A stretch of 64,000 nt of DNA, taken from NCBI GenBank assembly GCA_944470555.2, contig OX104127.1, positions 111,442,741-111,506,740 on the forward strand, given 5' to 3'. This document shows positions 34,920 to 45,960 of the stretch, piece after piece. This DNA comes from Heterobilharzia americana. Lineage: Eukaryota; Platyhelminthes; Trematoda; Strigeidida; Schistosomatidae. The position numbers and the translations under genes were made by a program. The notes under the pieces are model-generated. The model saw only the letters and a program-made list of their open reading frames with translations. It ran no database searches and had not been told where the DNA came from. Numbering within the stretch: position 1 is the first letter of the stretch; every line of letters begins with the position of its first letter.

Positions 34920-35990
34920 AAGTGGCTGGGAGTGAAACGCAGGACAAGCGTTTCATCCTACTTGGGGCTTTTCAGCTGCGTGTACCTCCTTCCTTCCAAG
35001 CAACCTTGAATAACATTGAAGACAGACCAATGGGAAATTTCAAATCTGACGTAGCTCTTTTGCTCTCAGAGCTGCACATCTGTAACGAATCCACACTTTT
35101 TTTGAGCCACTCATCTCGACTTTGCATAAGATTTTGAGAAGAGACTGTGTAGAAGTGACATGACCAGAGTTGGCCAAGTAGCCAGACAGAATCCACTGCC
35201 TGACCTGCATTTACCTTTGGACAACTAGGCACGACATTGCTCGAAGGAAGACTGCACTTTGTTCAGTCAACATAACCAGTCCCACAAGAGCGGGCAAACT
35301 AGTAGACACACGTGATCCTTCGTCCCTCCCTGAATCAATTATCAGCTCAAAAAAGCCATTTGCACTCCGACAGCTTAGATCTGATTGCTCTTCAACAGTT
35401 CTGCTGTCCCCCTTGAATTCACTGCTAATGAGTAACATCTTAAGAGCAGCAAGAACTCGTTTCTGTTGCTATTTTAGCCTTATGATTTTTGTAGTGGGCT
35501 TTGTAGGAAGGGATACTCTTTCTGAAGAATTACTTTTTAGGCTTTTTCACCTCTTCATCTATCGTGTTGTCTTTGCTAATTCTCTTAAATGAACTAGATT
35601 TCTGTATCAGTGGCACGTGACCTTCGGAACCGATTTGATTTTTCAGTTGTTATACCTTTTAAGAAAGTATCAGGTCTCTTGTTCAACGAAATATCTGGAA
35701 AATGAAATTCTGAGTTGCTCTCAGCTCGCATCACAAACTTGATCGAGGAACAATAGCCATTGAATCTTGGTAATATGGCACCAAGATCAGTTTTCAAAAG
35801 ATTTTTGCTCCAACGTTTTGTACTTTCATCTTCTGCAATTGGAAGAGGAAGGGAAGTTCTATGGAATCTACCTGAATATTACTTTAGGCCTATACATTTC
35901 AGGTATTTCACTTTGATATGTAGGCAAGGCCGAGTGACTTTGTCAATTACCCAGTCAGTTTCTTTATCATTGATTTTGCTATGATGTTTA
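34920..35990 (-). pseudogene. Decayed coding remnant of unknown origin
   Basis: For about 1 kb the minus strand keeps unusually open frames of protein-like composition: about 35985-35594 with one internal stop (KTDLGAILPRFNGYCSSIKF), then 35438-35211 and 35232-34972 in other frames (MQSRDEWLKKSVDSLQM). There are no matching splice sites, and several frame changes and stops. This looks like an old processed pseudogene or unidentified transposon coding sequence inside the Ig gene intron. I do not recognise the protein. Confidence 0.35.
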
Positions 35991-36653
35991 TTCCAAAACC
36001 CTGGAACAATTAGTAACTGGTTTTGATTTCATCTTTTCGATGAACCTTTCGATGATGTGTAAATTGAGAAAAACATTACGCCAACTTGTAAACCACTATC
36101 GTGAAAAACTTTTCTGCTTGACTGTATAGTGAAACGCTTATTAAACTAAGGACACTTAGCTACTTTTGATAAGTCGTTCGAAACTTTGTCTAAAGTATGA
36201 CCAAACGATATGGAAGTAGTAAGGTTAAAATATTTAAGGATTGCTGAGGAATTAGCAATTTAAAAGTTCAAAGCGTCAGCGAGCTTTCGAAGGAAGTATA
36301 CACAACTTGCTTCTTTGGTGTGGGCACCATAAAGAATTAGTTACTGGAGATAATCCCCCTATCATGTAATTTTATTTTATTTTCTAATTGTTTATTTCCC
36401 TATTTTGAATGCTTATATACGTATTTCGTAAATTTCCCTTTTCATGCAATTTATTCTGACATTCGATCAGAAATCACTTTCGAAAGTTCTATCCTTTCTA
36501 CTATGTATTCACAATTGTGTAGCTTAGATAATGATTTCGTCGAAAAGAAATGATTTTATTCGTGGCAGTCGTTTTCTCATTCTAGGGAAACCCACCAGTT
36601 TACAGAATTCCTAGTCACTCTTACTACTAAGTTCTAGATTATTAAATGGTTTG

Positions 36654-36754
<101 letters not shown>

Positions 36755-36925
36755 GAATATATATCAACAGTACTTATCAGGCGATGTGACTCATATGAAA
36801 TTAAGTTTTGTGACGGAATTGTATAAAATGGGTGACTTGATAACCGGGTAGCATCCGAAGTATGTTTTTTTTTCAAACTGCAGATTTCTTGGAAATGTGC
36901 ATCTTGAAGGTTATTATTATTATTA

Positions 36926-38452
36926 TTAGTCCCTTGGGTTCCTAGTGGAACATAGGGCTTCAGTAGCACGCCTCCAGTGACCTCTGTTCTCTGAGATCTT
37001 TTGAACCTGGTCCCACGACAGCCCAGAAGCTCTCATTTCCTGCTCGCACGACCTCCTCCATGTCACCCTCGGACGTCCAACTCGTCGCTTCCCATGGGGA
37101 TTCCACTCGAGGGCCTGACGCGTGATGTCCTCCGTCGGCCTTCTCAGTGCATGGCCAATCCATCTCCACTTCTTCCTGCATATTTGTTGCGTGATAGGTT
37201 CTTGGTTAGTTCGTTCCCAGAGTTCCTTGTTGCTTATTTTTTCTGGCCATCTGATCTTCAGCAGCGAGCGTAAGCAGTTGTTGATGAATGTCTGTAGTTT
37301 ATTGGAAATGCCTTTCGTGACGCGCCAAGTCTCTGAGCCATACAAGAGCACTGACTTGACGTTGGTGTTGAAAATCCGTATCTTGTTCCGCATGCTGAGT
37401 GCAGAAGATCTCCACACTGGTTTCAGGCTAATGAACGCCTGTCTTGCTTTTCCGATTCTGACTTTGACGTCCTCGTCCGTCCCGCCTGTAGTTGAAACAG
37501 TGCTTCCTAGATAAGTGAAGGAGGTTACTTCCTTCAAGTTTCTCCCGTTGACGGTGATTGGAGTTTGTTGTTGTTGTTGTTGATGGTGGTGGTGCGGTAT
37601 CTTCATCACTTCTGTCTTCTCTATATTCACCTGAAGTCCCGTCTTCGCTGCCTCTTCTATCAACTTGTTAGTTTTTGCCTGCAGATCTTCAAGTTTATGT
37701 AACATTAGGCATAAGTCATCGGCGAAATCCAAGTCTTCTAGGTTCTTTTCCGTCGTCCAGTGTATCCCCCTCTTCTCGCTGCCTACTGTTTGCTGCATGA
37801 TCCAGTCCACCACAATCAAGAATATCATGGGGGATAGTAGGCAACCTTGTTTCACTCCTGTCTTCACTTCAAAGGCATCACTGAGCTTCCCATTGTGGAT
37901 AACTTGGCATGTAGCATCTTCATATAGTTGTTGAATGAGGCGGATAAAGGTTTGCGGTACTCCGTAGTATTGAAGCAGTTTCCAAATTACTTCTCGGTCG
38001 ACGCTGTCAAAGGCCTTCTCAAAGTCGATGAAGTTGAGGCAGAGAGCTGATTGCCATTCTATGCTCTGTTCTATGATGATACGAAGCGTTGCAATTTGGT
38101 CTGCACATGATTTGTACTTCCTGAAGCCTGCCTGTTCCGGTCGTAGTTTTGAATCCAGTGCATCCCTTAGCCTCTCCAGGATGATGCGGCTTAATATTTT
38201 ACTTGGGGTGGACAGGAGAGTGATTCCACGCCAGTTCTTGCAAGCACTGAGGTCTCCTTTCTTCGGCAGTTTGACAAGGTAACCCTTCTTCCAATCGTCA
38301 GGTACCTTCTCTTCCTTCCACACCTTCTGCAATAGTGGTGTGAGCATGGCCGCTGTTGTCTCTGCATCTGTTTTCAGTGCTTCTGGCGGTATTCCATCTG
38401 GTCCTGCTGCTTTCCCGCATTTCAGTAGCTTTATGGCGTTCAGGACTTCCAT
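36926..38452 (-). pseudogene. RTE LINE reverse transcriptase and C-terminal domain
   Basis: 508 open codons. Reverse transcriptase signature segments: AAGPDGIPPEAL near residue 16, RPEQAGFRKYKSC (residues 104-116), FIDFEKAFDSVD with the first catalytic Asp at D143, KQGCLLSPMIF (201-211), and the catalytic FADD at residues 243-246. The C-terminus has GSETW and KWRWIGHALRRP, then GKRRVGRPRVTWRR, typical of the RTE clade. A run of four His and six Gln codons lies between the palm and the thumb. The domain itself is intact, including all catalytic aspartates seen. It is separated from the upstream part only by a one-base frame change near 38458. It is listed as a pseudogene because the polyprotein is interrupted. 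Confidence 0.9.
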
Positions 38453-39141
38453 TTTCGTTGGGGATTTATGTTCACTTGTAGTTCAGCGGCTGCAGGTGGT
38501 ATTTCTGGACGAAGTGCAGGTGGTGGTCGATTCAAGAGCTTCTTGAAGTGGTCGGCCCATCGTTTCCTCTGTTTCTCTTCTTTTGTAATTAAATTTCCTT
38601 CTTCATCTTTTATTGGTTTCATCTGTGTTGGTCTCTTCCCTGATAGCAACCTGGTTATTTGATACAATGTCGTCAGGTCTCTCTTACCTGCAGCCTGTTC
38701 TGCTTCACTTGCCAGTGTTTCGTAGAAGTGTCTTTTGTCTTTGCGTGCACTCTTCTTCACTTCTTTGTCCAGTGTTTTATACATTGTGCTCAGTTCCTCT
38801 TGTCGTTGAGCATCCTTGCACTGGTTTATCTTCTGCTTCACCATCCTCCTCTCCTCTATCAGCTTCCAGGTATCCGTCGAGATCCATTCCTTGTCTTCTT
38901 TCTTCTTCCTTCCTAATACTGTTGTGCAGGTTTCTTTCCACATAGCTTTCAAAGACTTCCAGTGTTCTTCCACACAGGTTTCTTCAGGGATGTTGCTCGA
39001 TGTCTCCCATTTTGTCTTGATGGCTGCCTTGAAGATCTCCTTTGTAGTTTCATCCTTCAGTTTCCGAGTGTTGTACTTGGGTTGAGGTCTATCACCAGCT
39101 TCCTTGAAGGCTTTCAACTTGATTTGGAAGGTTCCTTGCAC
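38440..39141 (-). pseudogene. RTE LINE linker between endonuclease and RT
   Basis: 233 open codons, rich in Lys and Glu (KKEDKEWISTDTWKLIEERR, KEVKKSARKDKRHFYE), with the region that precedes the RT in RTE elements (KRWADHFKKLLNRPPP). It overlaps the endonuclease frame on one side and runs out of frame with the RT at the other, near 38458. Confidence 0.8.
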
Positions 39142-40069
39142 TAGACGTTGAGTGGTCTGAACCTACATCTGCTCCTCTTCTTGACCTTGTGTTAAGTAGA
39201 CTGCGTCTCCATTTTCTCGAGATTGAGATAAAGTCGATTTGATTTTTAGTGTGTCCATCTGGTGAAATCCATGTCGCTTTGTGGATATCTTTGTGCCTGA
39301 ACACACTGCCTCCAATCACCAAATCGTTGAATGCACAGAATTCTGCAAACAATTCTCCATTCTCATTCATTTCACCTAGTGCCTCTCGACCCATGGTTAG
39401 TTCTCTTCCCGTGTTGTCCCCTCCCAGTTTGGCATTCATGTCGCCCATTAGAATTTTGATATCGCCAACTGACGTCTTGTCCAGTGTTGATTGAAGTTGT
39501 CTGTAGAATCCTCCTTTTTCTCTTGCTCTGCATTATTTGTAGGTGCATAACATTGTATGATTGTGACCTTCCTTCCTTTTGAGTTGAATCTTGCTGTCAT
39601 GATCCTGGAGGAGATTGGTTCCCACTGCATGAGAGCCTTCGATGCTCTTGAGGACATCATGATAGCCACTCCAAAACTCAGTGTGCTCGTGGTTGGCGTC
39701 TGGGTGACCGGAGTAGATTATTGATTCTCCAGTTGACAGTTTGGAGAGTCCACTCCCATTCCATCTGCTTTCGCAAATCCCAAGCACTTCGATGTTATAC
39801 CTTCTCATCTCCCTTGCAATCTGGGCTGCCTTACTGGGTTCAAACATCGTGCGGACATTCCATGTCCCCACGTTTACTTTCGCTTTCATCGAGAGAAGAC
39901 ACATCGGCCAATTGGCTTCCCGAAGGCTTTCACCAACTGGCGTCATTTCGCCTCTCCGATTCCAGCGGGGAATAAGTTTGTTTTCATTTTTTATATTTTG
40001 TTTGTGCTTTGAAGTTTCTTTAGCGGTTAGATTTGTTTTACGGGGTAGGGTTGCTAGCCCTATGCCCAA
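39092..40069 (-). pseudogene. RTE LINE APE-type endonuclease, split over three frames
   Basis: The N-terminal part (40069-39670) has VGTWNVRTMFEPSK with the catalytic Asn and IEVLGICESRWNGSG with the catalytic Glu. The middle (39669-39448) has GRKVTIIQCYAPTNN. The last part (39448-39092) has MGDMNAKLG with the GD-x-N motif, NQIDFISISRKWRRSL, and the SDH triad end (DVGSDHS). All catalytic motifs are present, but two indels split the frame. Cleaving target DNA is the role of this domain in the family. Confidence 0.85.
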
Positions 40070-40362
40070 CCTTCCCTCTTTACCCGGGCTTAGGACCGGC
40101 TAGTAACTAGTAAACTAGTTAACCAGGCGAGGTTATCTTGAAGGTTGGACAAGATAAATAAGACCTGTAGACCTGTAGCTTTGGAAAATGAAAGTATGCG
40201 AAAGTGAAAATTTCTTGAAACTGTATTATTATTATTAGTGTTTCCAGTCCTCTGTACTATGTTCCGTCGATGCTTAAAGCACCGTAACATGAATAATTTC
40301 TTACAACGTAGTCAGTGTACTTCATGCACAAAACAATGTATCTGTGACTTTTTTTTTTACAG

Positions 40363-40478
40363 GTCTTGGTACTCCTATAAATAATTCATTGACAAATATT
40401 CATGTTTATTTGAGTGTTTATAACCTTGATGTAAATAATGGCATATATTCCTGCTTCGACGAACAATTCGCCTGTTAA
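40363..40478 (+). CDS. Candidate last exon of Ig gene
   Basis: The acceptor is a long pyrimidine tract ending ACAG, and the phase fits exon 7 (1 to 2). It reads CLGTPINNSLTNIHVYLSVY to a stop at 40476-40478, with NGIYSC and a terminal Cys. An AATAAA lies 30 bases after the stop (40508-40513). Against it: the encoded tail is not hydrophobic as a GPI signal or membrane segment would be, and 37 open codons with an acceptor can occur by chance in an 11-kb intron. The true last exon may be elsewhere. Confidence 0.33.
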
Positions 40479-41975
40479 AATGCACAAAACAGGAAAAGTA
40501 AGATATTAATAAACAACGGAATCTCTATTTTTGTAGTATGATAAATTCAGAGAGAAATGTTTTGCTTTTGATTTTTTTATTGAAGAAACAGTTCGCCTCA
40601 CTGAACTAAATCACTTTGAGTGGACTTCATGATACTTCAAACCAGATAACAAACAAAGCGTCATACCAAGGTTTAACAAAAGGCAACATCTACATTGGTT
40701 TATGCAAACAGAAAATATTTATTCTTCACGCAAGTGAGACAGTAGAGAAAATATTTATCTTACATACCTACCCCTGTTCCCCATGGACCTAAAGCACCAG
40801 TCATTTTCCCTAACCATGATCACCGATCAACAGAAACTGATACTGAATATTTTTACTGCTAGTTTATATGTGGTAACTTGTTTGTCAATAATAAATTGGG
40901 TATAACTAAACTTTAGTGACGGGGTACCTTGAGGACAGCCAATCAGGTCAAAGATGAATTATTCAAGGCATTCGTTATGTCCGTTTACCGTGTTATCGAT
41001 GCCTCATAAACCCATGATTTATGACGAAGCCTACGCTGCAGCTTATATGCACAATACGGTAGTGTAGGTAGTGTGGTTGAAATAGATAAACATCTCCTCT
41101 AGAAACTTAAATATAGCCTAGGAAGGTAACTTAAACAAGATTTAGTAGGTTATAACTTATCTACGGTACGTATTCGCACATATGTCTTGGTAAACCTCAG
41201 ATTTTTTATATTTGCTACCAAAATACAAAGAAAGGACATTTTCAGTTCATAAAGCATAGATCAGAAAAATCTATCCAAGGAGTTACGCAAAAATGTGTGG
41301 CATTGGGTAACACAATGTACACCGATGCTTGGAAGCCATATATGACTCTATTGCTCACTAGAAGCACTTCATTTGCCGAACAACTGGAGTGCGCACAAAC
41401 GACTTCGAAAATGTATGGAGTCGCCTTCGAAAGTTGTTAAAACCTCTAATGGGATCACCATGGGAAATGGTTGCGATTGTACTGTTCAAAGAATAAAATT
41501 GTCAAGAAGCGAATTCCTAATTAAACCACTTGTTTTTCTTTGAAATCTTAATCATATAATTCAGATTGTGGCTTTAACAACTGTATTGACATTTTTTTGC
41601 ACAGACTTAGTAAATAGATGGACATAGAATAGTGAGCTTACACCAGTCAACAGTTTACTTGTAATGCCAAACAATAAGCACTTCTTACATAAATACACTT
41701 GGATCATCGTATTTTTACTTGTGTGTATTAGTATATTAGAACAAATAAACAAAAAATATTTTGTATTATTCTTCAACATTTTGATCTTCCTAGGAAGATC
41801 CTTTACAAGACTATGAGTGTGACGTTAAGTTTACAGGTTACTATTCACGTTTTGATACAGAGGCTTACCATATCATCCATATCATAACAGGATTATACAA
41901 GTAAAAATATACCTTATACGATGAATCATACTAACTCGGTGTCCGCGTTTATCCAAACCATTCAGTCCATTGTTG
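40479..41975. other. Intergenic DNA between two convergent genes
   Basis: AT-rich with no convincing gene. 41727-41799 and 41883-41930 match the segment 46560-46672 in a rearranged arrangement (first part inverted, second part direct), so a dispersed repeat is present. Confidence 0.5.
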
Positions 41976-42440
41976 GTCAGGATACGTTTACGCATAGATC
42001 CTCTAGTGGAAATAACCTCAGGTACGTTTGACTTCAGAGAGGTTGATCTATTCCCTAGAGGTTATCTGGTTGGCATGGAGTATGCAGACGATATTGCCCT
42101 ACTAGGTGAAGACGCTGACAAAATGCGGGGTCTTCTGGATGCGTTGAGCAGAAATCTGAGTATCTTCAGCATACGTTTCACTGGCACCTATCGAATGTAA
42201 GATGTTGCTCCAGGACTGGTCTGCTGCAAGTACACCCAGTTTAACGATAGGGAGTGGAGTGGTGGAATGTATCGACCACTTCAATTTCCTGAGGAGTTGC
42301 ATCAGCTGGTTTTTGACGAAATCTCAGATCGGATAGAGAAGGCCCGTTCGGAATTTGCCAACTTCCGTCACCTGTGGTGCCGACTGGCGAGATATCCGAC
42401 TATCTATCAACCATTTAAACGGTATTATCTCGTATGGATT
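41976..42440 (+). mobile_element. LINE reverse transcriptase fragment, not RTE
   Basis: The plus strand reads GMEYADDIALLGEDADKM, with the catalytic Y/F-A-D-D box, then LLDALSRNLSIFSIRF. After a frame change it reads CKMLLQDWSAAS and later LVFDEISDRIEKARSEFANF. This is the palm-thumb region of a schistosome non-LTR retrotransposon of a different family from the RTE copies. Frame changes near 42195 and 42290 and loss of both ends make it a fossil. It sits between the two convergent host genes. Confidence 0.8.
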
Positions 42441-42567
42441 ACTGGCAATGCAGACAATGGTATGGTTGCAAAGATGATAAACATATTTGAAATCTAGATG
42501 TCTTTATTTCTCAGGTAAAATAGATTGATAAATCGTGGGTAATTTTCTTTATTAGTCATGTTATCCT

Positions 42568-42696
42568 TCATATTCTTGATTCCGATCGGTCTAAATCAAT
42601 CTCACCAGTGGTCCTTATTGACATTACATTTCCCATCAGCGACTTTCCTGGCTTTCTTCTTCTCATGTAGAATAAAAAGGCTGTTTTGAAATTGGT
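42568..42696 (-). CDS. Unknown gene, candidate last exon
   Basis: The acceptor is AGTGCAACAG (weak pyrimidine tract), phase 0. It encodes TNFKTAFLFYMRRRKPGKSL, then MGNVMSIRTTGEIDLDRSES and RI before TGA. On the minus strand an AATAAA follows 14 bases after the stop (42554-42549), which would be a plausible poly(A) signal. A chance open frame or an undescribed repeat cannot be excluded. Confidence 0.5.
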   Translation of the reverse strand, partial: TNFKTAFLFYMRRRKPGKSLMGNVMSIRTTGEIDLDRSESRI

Positions 42697-43926
42697 CTGT
42701 TGCACTTGGCGAAAACTTAATTTGAAATGACTTACACCCGAAGTGACCTCATAAATCATGTGGTTACCCGCTGATCAATTACCGTTGTAAGTAAAATAAT
42801 AAAACCGCTGAAAAAAGTGATACAAAATTACTACTTGTATTTGAAAATCTAATTATTATTACTGCTTCACAACTAATTCGTCAGTATGTTTTCCTTAATC
42901 AACCTGAGACGGGGAAGAACAAACATTTGAGTCGAATGACATGACAGCAATTTATTTTACTCTCTTATTTCGTCAAACCCTCTTTAGCTGGTTACAACTT
43001 TTAATGATTTACCATTAGATTACCGCTGAAATTCAACACAGTGTCAAAGCTTGTTATTTCCCTATCAGATCTATCCAACCAAACGACGAAGAGTTACAAG
43101 CCGTAACATCAAAACCACATCCATTGCAAAGTGGGTGGGAATTATGACCCACTGATTCAGTAGATGACAATCAGGCGCAGGTAGTGGTGGTCTCAAAGTC
43201 TCAGTCTCCTTGGAAATAACGCCACTTACTGAGAGGCGGGTACATCTAGTTGACGAGTCCTAAATACGAAGAAATGCGTATCCTTAATCCCAATACTAGG
43301 GGATATCCAGCGCCAGTATCAACACAACAAATCATTATTTTCTTTTTTACTGAATCTACGTTACTCTCTTTACCGTTCCTGTCAGTTTCCATTAAATTGA
43401 TATTTTCCAACTGAATATCGTAGATAATAAATGTAAGCTCTTAATACACCTTGTTGACTCCAGTTGCATTCCTATAGCTTCCAGTCTTATTATACCGCTA
43501 CATGTTGAACTTCTCCATCAACTGACTTCTTGTTGGCAGAACCAACTAAGTTTTTTTCTGGTGTACCCTTAGAATATTCCAAGTTATGAGCAGCTGTAAA
43601 CAACCTAAGTAAGTGAAATAACAGTCCTATTTTCTTGCTGTTCCTAGTTCACCAAAAATATACACACTTAGGACTCAGTTTCCCAAGCATGTGGCTTACT
43701 AAACAGACGTTTCAACTACAAAACCTATAACTCTCTTGGTAAACTTCCAGATAAATCCAAGTTAGAGTGTTGTATTGCAAACATTCTTCATGGATAGTAG
43801 ATTTTGCAGCAACCATTAGTAGGAATGGGTTTAAGCTGTTGGTTATCCCTTGTTCTGTACAGTTCTACCTCTTGCTGTTAATTATTATGCATTTTATAGA
43901 CTTAGGATCTTGCATTTTTCACTTAC

Positions 43927-44133
43927 CACTTCAGTTTTAAGTAACTCATGGATCTCTGTCAAAAGTTGATCGGCTCCATCTTTGTCTTTCTCCAGCCAAT
44001 TCACATCATTTTCCGCTCTATACTTTACCATTGCATGTAAATTTATGTCGTCTAACTTTTTCATTTGTTCATTGAGATCAATAGATTCGTTTGTTTTATC
44101 AAGCTGATCACTTTGCGGTTGATCGTAATTGGG
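43927..44133 (-). CDS. Unknown gene, sixth exon, charged helical region
   Basis: The acceptor is CTTCATTTAG and the donor is GAAGTG|GTAAGT, phase 0 to 0. It has 69 codons rich in Asp, Glu, Lys and Gln: PNYDQPQSDQLDKTNESIDL, NEQMKKLDDINLHAMVKYRA and DQLLTEIHELLKTEV. A coiled coil or helical bundle is likely. It lies 8.5 kb from the previous exon, across an intron packed with transposons. Confidence 0.82.
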
Positions 44134-44979
44134 CTAAATGAAGGTGTAAAAACATACAAATGCATGAAAGATAACAAATTGTTGTATTCATATGTGTAAG
44201 ACGTAATTAGTATAGTGGACTATTTACGAAACGACTTTACGGATATTTTTGTCTAGCAATGTTTCCTTGAACCAAATTTCTTTGCGAAACGTTGAATTTT
44301 TTAATTTAAAACACTGTGACATTTATCCAAATATATATAACTTATGCATGGGTATTGTTTCAATGCAACCGTAGTTTTCATCTGAATACCAGCTATGCGT
44401 ATCTCATTTGCACAGTAGAAATATGGTCACCAAATGTGACACAGGTATATCTGGCTGACAAGTCCCAAAAAGGACAAAACTTACAATGCAAGCCACTATC
44501 TAACCTTAAGATTTTGGCTTACCTTCACTTAGGCAGTAGTTATGCGAATCAAGTAGTCTACTTGTTGTTTGGTCTGATTCTCATTTTAGTTGACTTGTCA
44601 TCTTGTCTTATGAAAGACTAATGCAACTGCTTTACTAGCCACCAAACTGTTTACATGACCTTCAGTGTGAAAAAAATCCGAGCGATAACTATGTACGGAT
44701 ATGTGGTTTGTGAACTTGCAAAACAAAGTGATCGATAAGAAGAAGAGGAATATTTGATGGTTCTAGTTCAGATGGCATGTTAGTGAGTCCGTAATACAGA
44801 AGTTACTGGTTCTCTTCCTTTCCTAGCCTATGCGTCCGTTTAAATCTTGTTTCCATCCAGGTATGTTATAATAACATTGGTTCCAGTTTAGTTTCTTCAT
44901 TTGTTGAAACAGTTTGTGTTGATTGTCACATCCACAGATAAGTTTACAAAATACCAGACAGATGTCCTGTATGAAATTT
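44134..44979. other. Intron of unknown gene, no further content seen
   Basis: AT-rich DNA with a 101-codon open frame on the plus strand (44316-44621) that lacks splice sites and family motifs. I regard it as chance. Confidence 0.5.
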
Positions 44980-45577
44980 ATTATTATTATTATTATTAGT
45001 CGCTTGGGTTCCTAGTGGAACATAGGGCTTCAGTAGCACGCCTCCAGTGACCTCTGTTCTCTGAGATCTTTTGAACCTGGTCCCACGACAGCCCAGAAGC
45101 TCTCATTTCCTGCTCGCACGACCTCCTCCATGTCACCCTCGGACGTCCAACTCGTCGCTTCCCATGGGGATTCCACTCGAGGGCCTGACGCGTGATGTCC
45201 TCCGTCGGCCTTCTCAGTGCATGGCCAATCCATCTCCACTTCTTCCTGCATATTTGTTGGATGATAGCTTCTTGGTTGGTTCGTTCCCAGAGTTCCTTGT
45301 TGCTTATTTTTTCTGGCCATCTGATCTTCAGCAACGAGCGTAAGCAGTTGTTGATGAATGTCTGTAGTTTATTGGAAATCCCTTTCGTGACGCACCAAGT
45401 CTCTGAGCCATACAAGAGCACTGACTTGACGTTGGTGTTGAAAATCCGTATCTTGTTCCGCATGCTGAGTGCAGAAGATCTCCACACTGGTTTCAGGCTA
45501 ATGAACGCCTGTCTTGCTTTTCCGATTCTGACTTTGACGTCCTCGTCCGTCCCGCCTGTAGTTGAAACAATGCTTCC
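44980..45577 (-). mobile_element. RTE LINE copy, 5'-truncated, young
   Basis: The minus strand carries the C-terminal region of the RTE element (MWRSSALSMRNKIRIFNTN, GSETWCVTKG, GKRRVGRPRVTWRRS) as one uninterrupted frame of 163 codons ending before an (ATT)n tail at 44980-44998. It is almost identical to 36911-37510 (about ten differences in 590 bases by my count). The match stops abruptly at about 45577. It inserted in the same orientation as the minus-strand gene, within its largest intron. Confidence 0.9.
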
Positions 45578-45589
45578 TATGTTTATACT

Positions 45590-45960
45590 TAGTTCGCGTA
45601 GTTTACACTCATTTGTACTTCAGTGATAGCCAGCAGTGTCATTTGAATGAAGATGATTGGCAGAAAGCCCTGTAATCCAGTCCTGCAAGATGTCAGTTGC
45701 TTCCTAAACATCTCATTGGTAGCGCCGCTGACTAAAACATTGGGTGATGCTGATTCCGATCTCGGAGGAGACATCAGTTCCCTTGAGGTTGCAGATTCGC
45801 CTTGGTAACGAGTGCCAACAAGTACAAAACCTAGGTCCAGGGCTTCTCGCCGATTGCCTTCAATCAACTGACACCCGCAATGTGCACAGTGATGGTGAAC
45901 CTCTTAACTTTGTGGCCACATTACAAAATGATCCATGGAATTTGGTCAGAACTCAGGACT
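45590..45960 (-). repeat. Unassigned GC-richer block with minus-strand open frame
   Basis: Directly upstream of the RTE copy a block of distinct composition carries 92 open codons on the minus strand (IEGNRREALDLGFVLVGTRY, KQLTSCRTGLQGFLPIIF). It has no splice sites. It resembles transposon coding sequence, but I cannot assign the family. Confidence 0.35.

Larger units (their letters stand above)
36911..40100 (-). mobile_element. Nearly full-length RTE-clade LINE (SR2-like)
   Basis: A non-LTR retrotransposon on the minus strand, about 3.2 kb, from an endonuclease start near 40070 to an (ATT)n end at 36911-36930. Order on the minus strand is APE endonuclease, linker, reverse transcriptase, RTE-type C-terminus. 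Short simple-repeat 3' ends and this domain order are usual for RTE elements; SR2 is the known schistosome member. At least three frame breaks (near 39670, 39450 and 38458) mean it is no longer coding competent, although each part is well preserved. It lies antisense in the Ig gene and 3 other 5'-truncated copies share its 3' end in this window. Confidence 0.9.

Noticed and set aside
41796..41911. Splice-acceptor-like CTTCCTAG followed by a 36-codon open frame on the plus strand (DPLQDYECDVKF and so on), a possible last exon of the Ig gene
   Set aside because: The direct join from exon 7 would create an immediate stop, and both flanks match a dispersed repeat that recurs at 46.6 kb.
44316..44621. 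101-codon open frame on the plus strand
   Set aside because: No supporting splice sites or motif, and the composition is like that of random AT-rich DNA.
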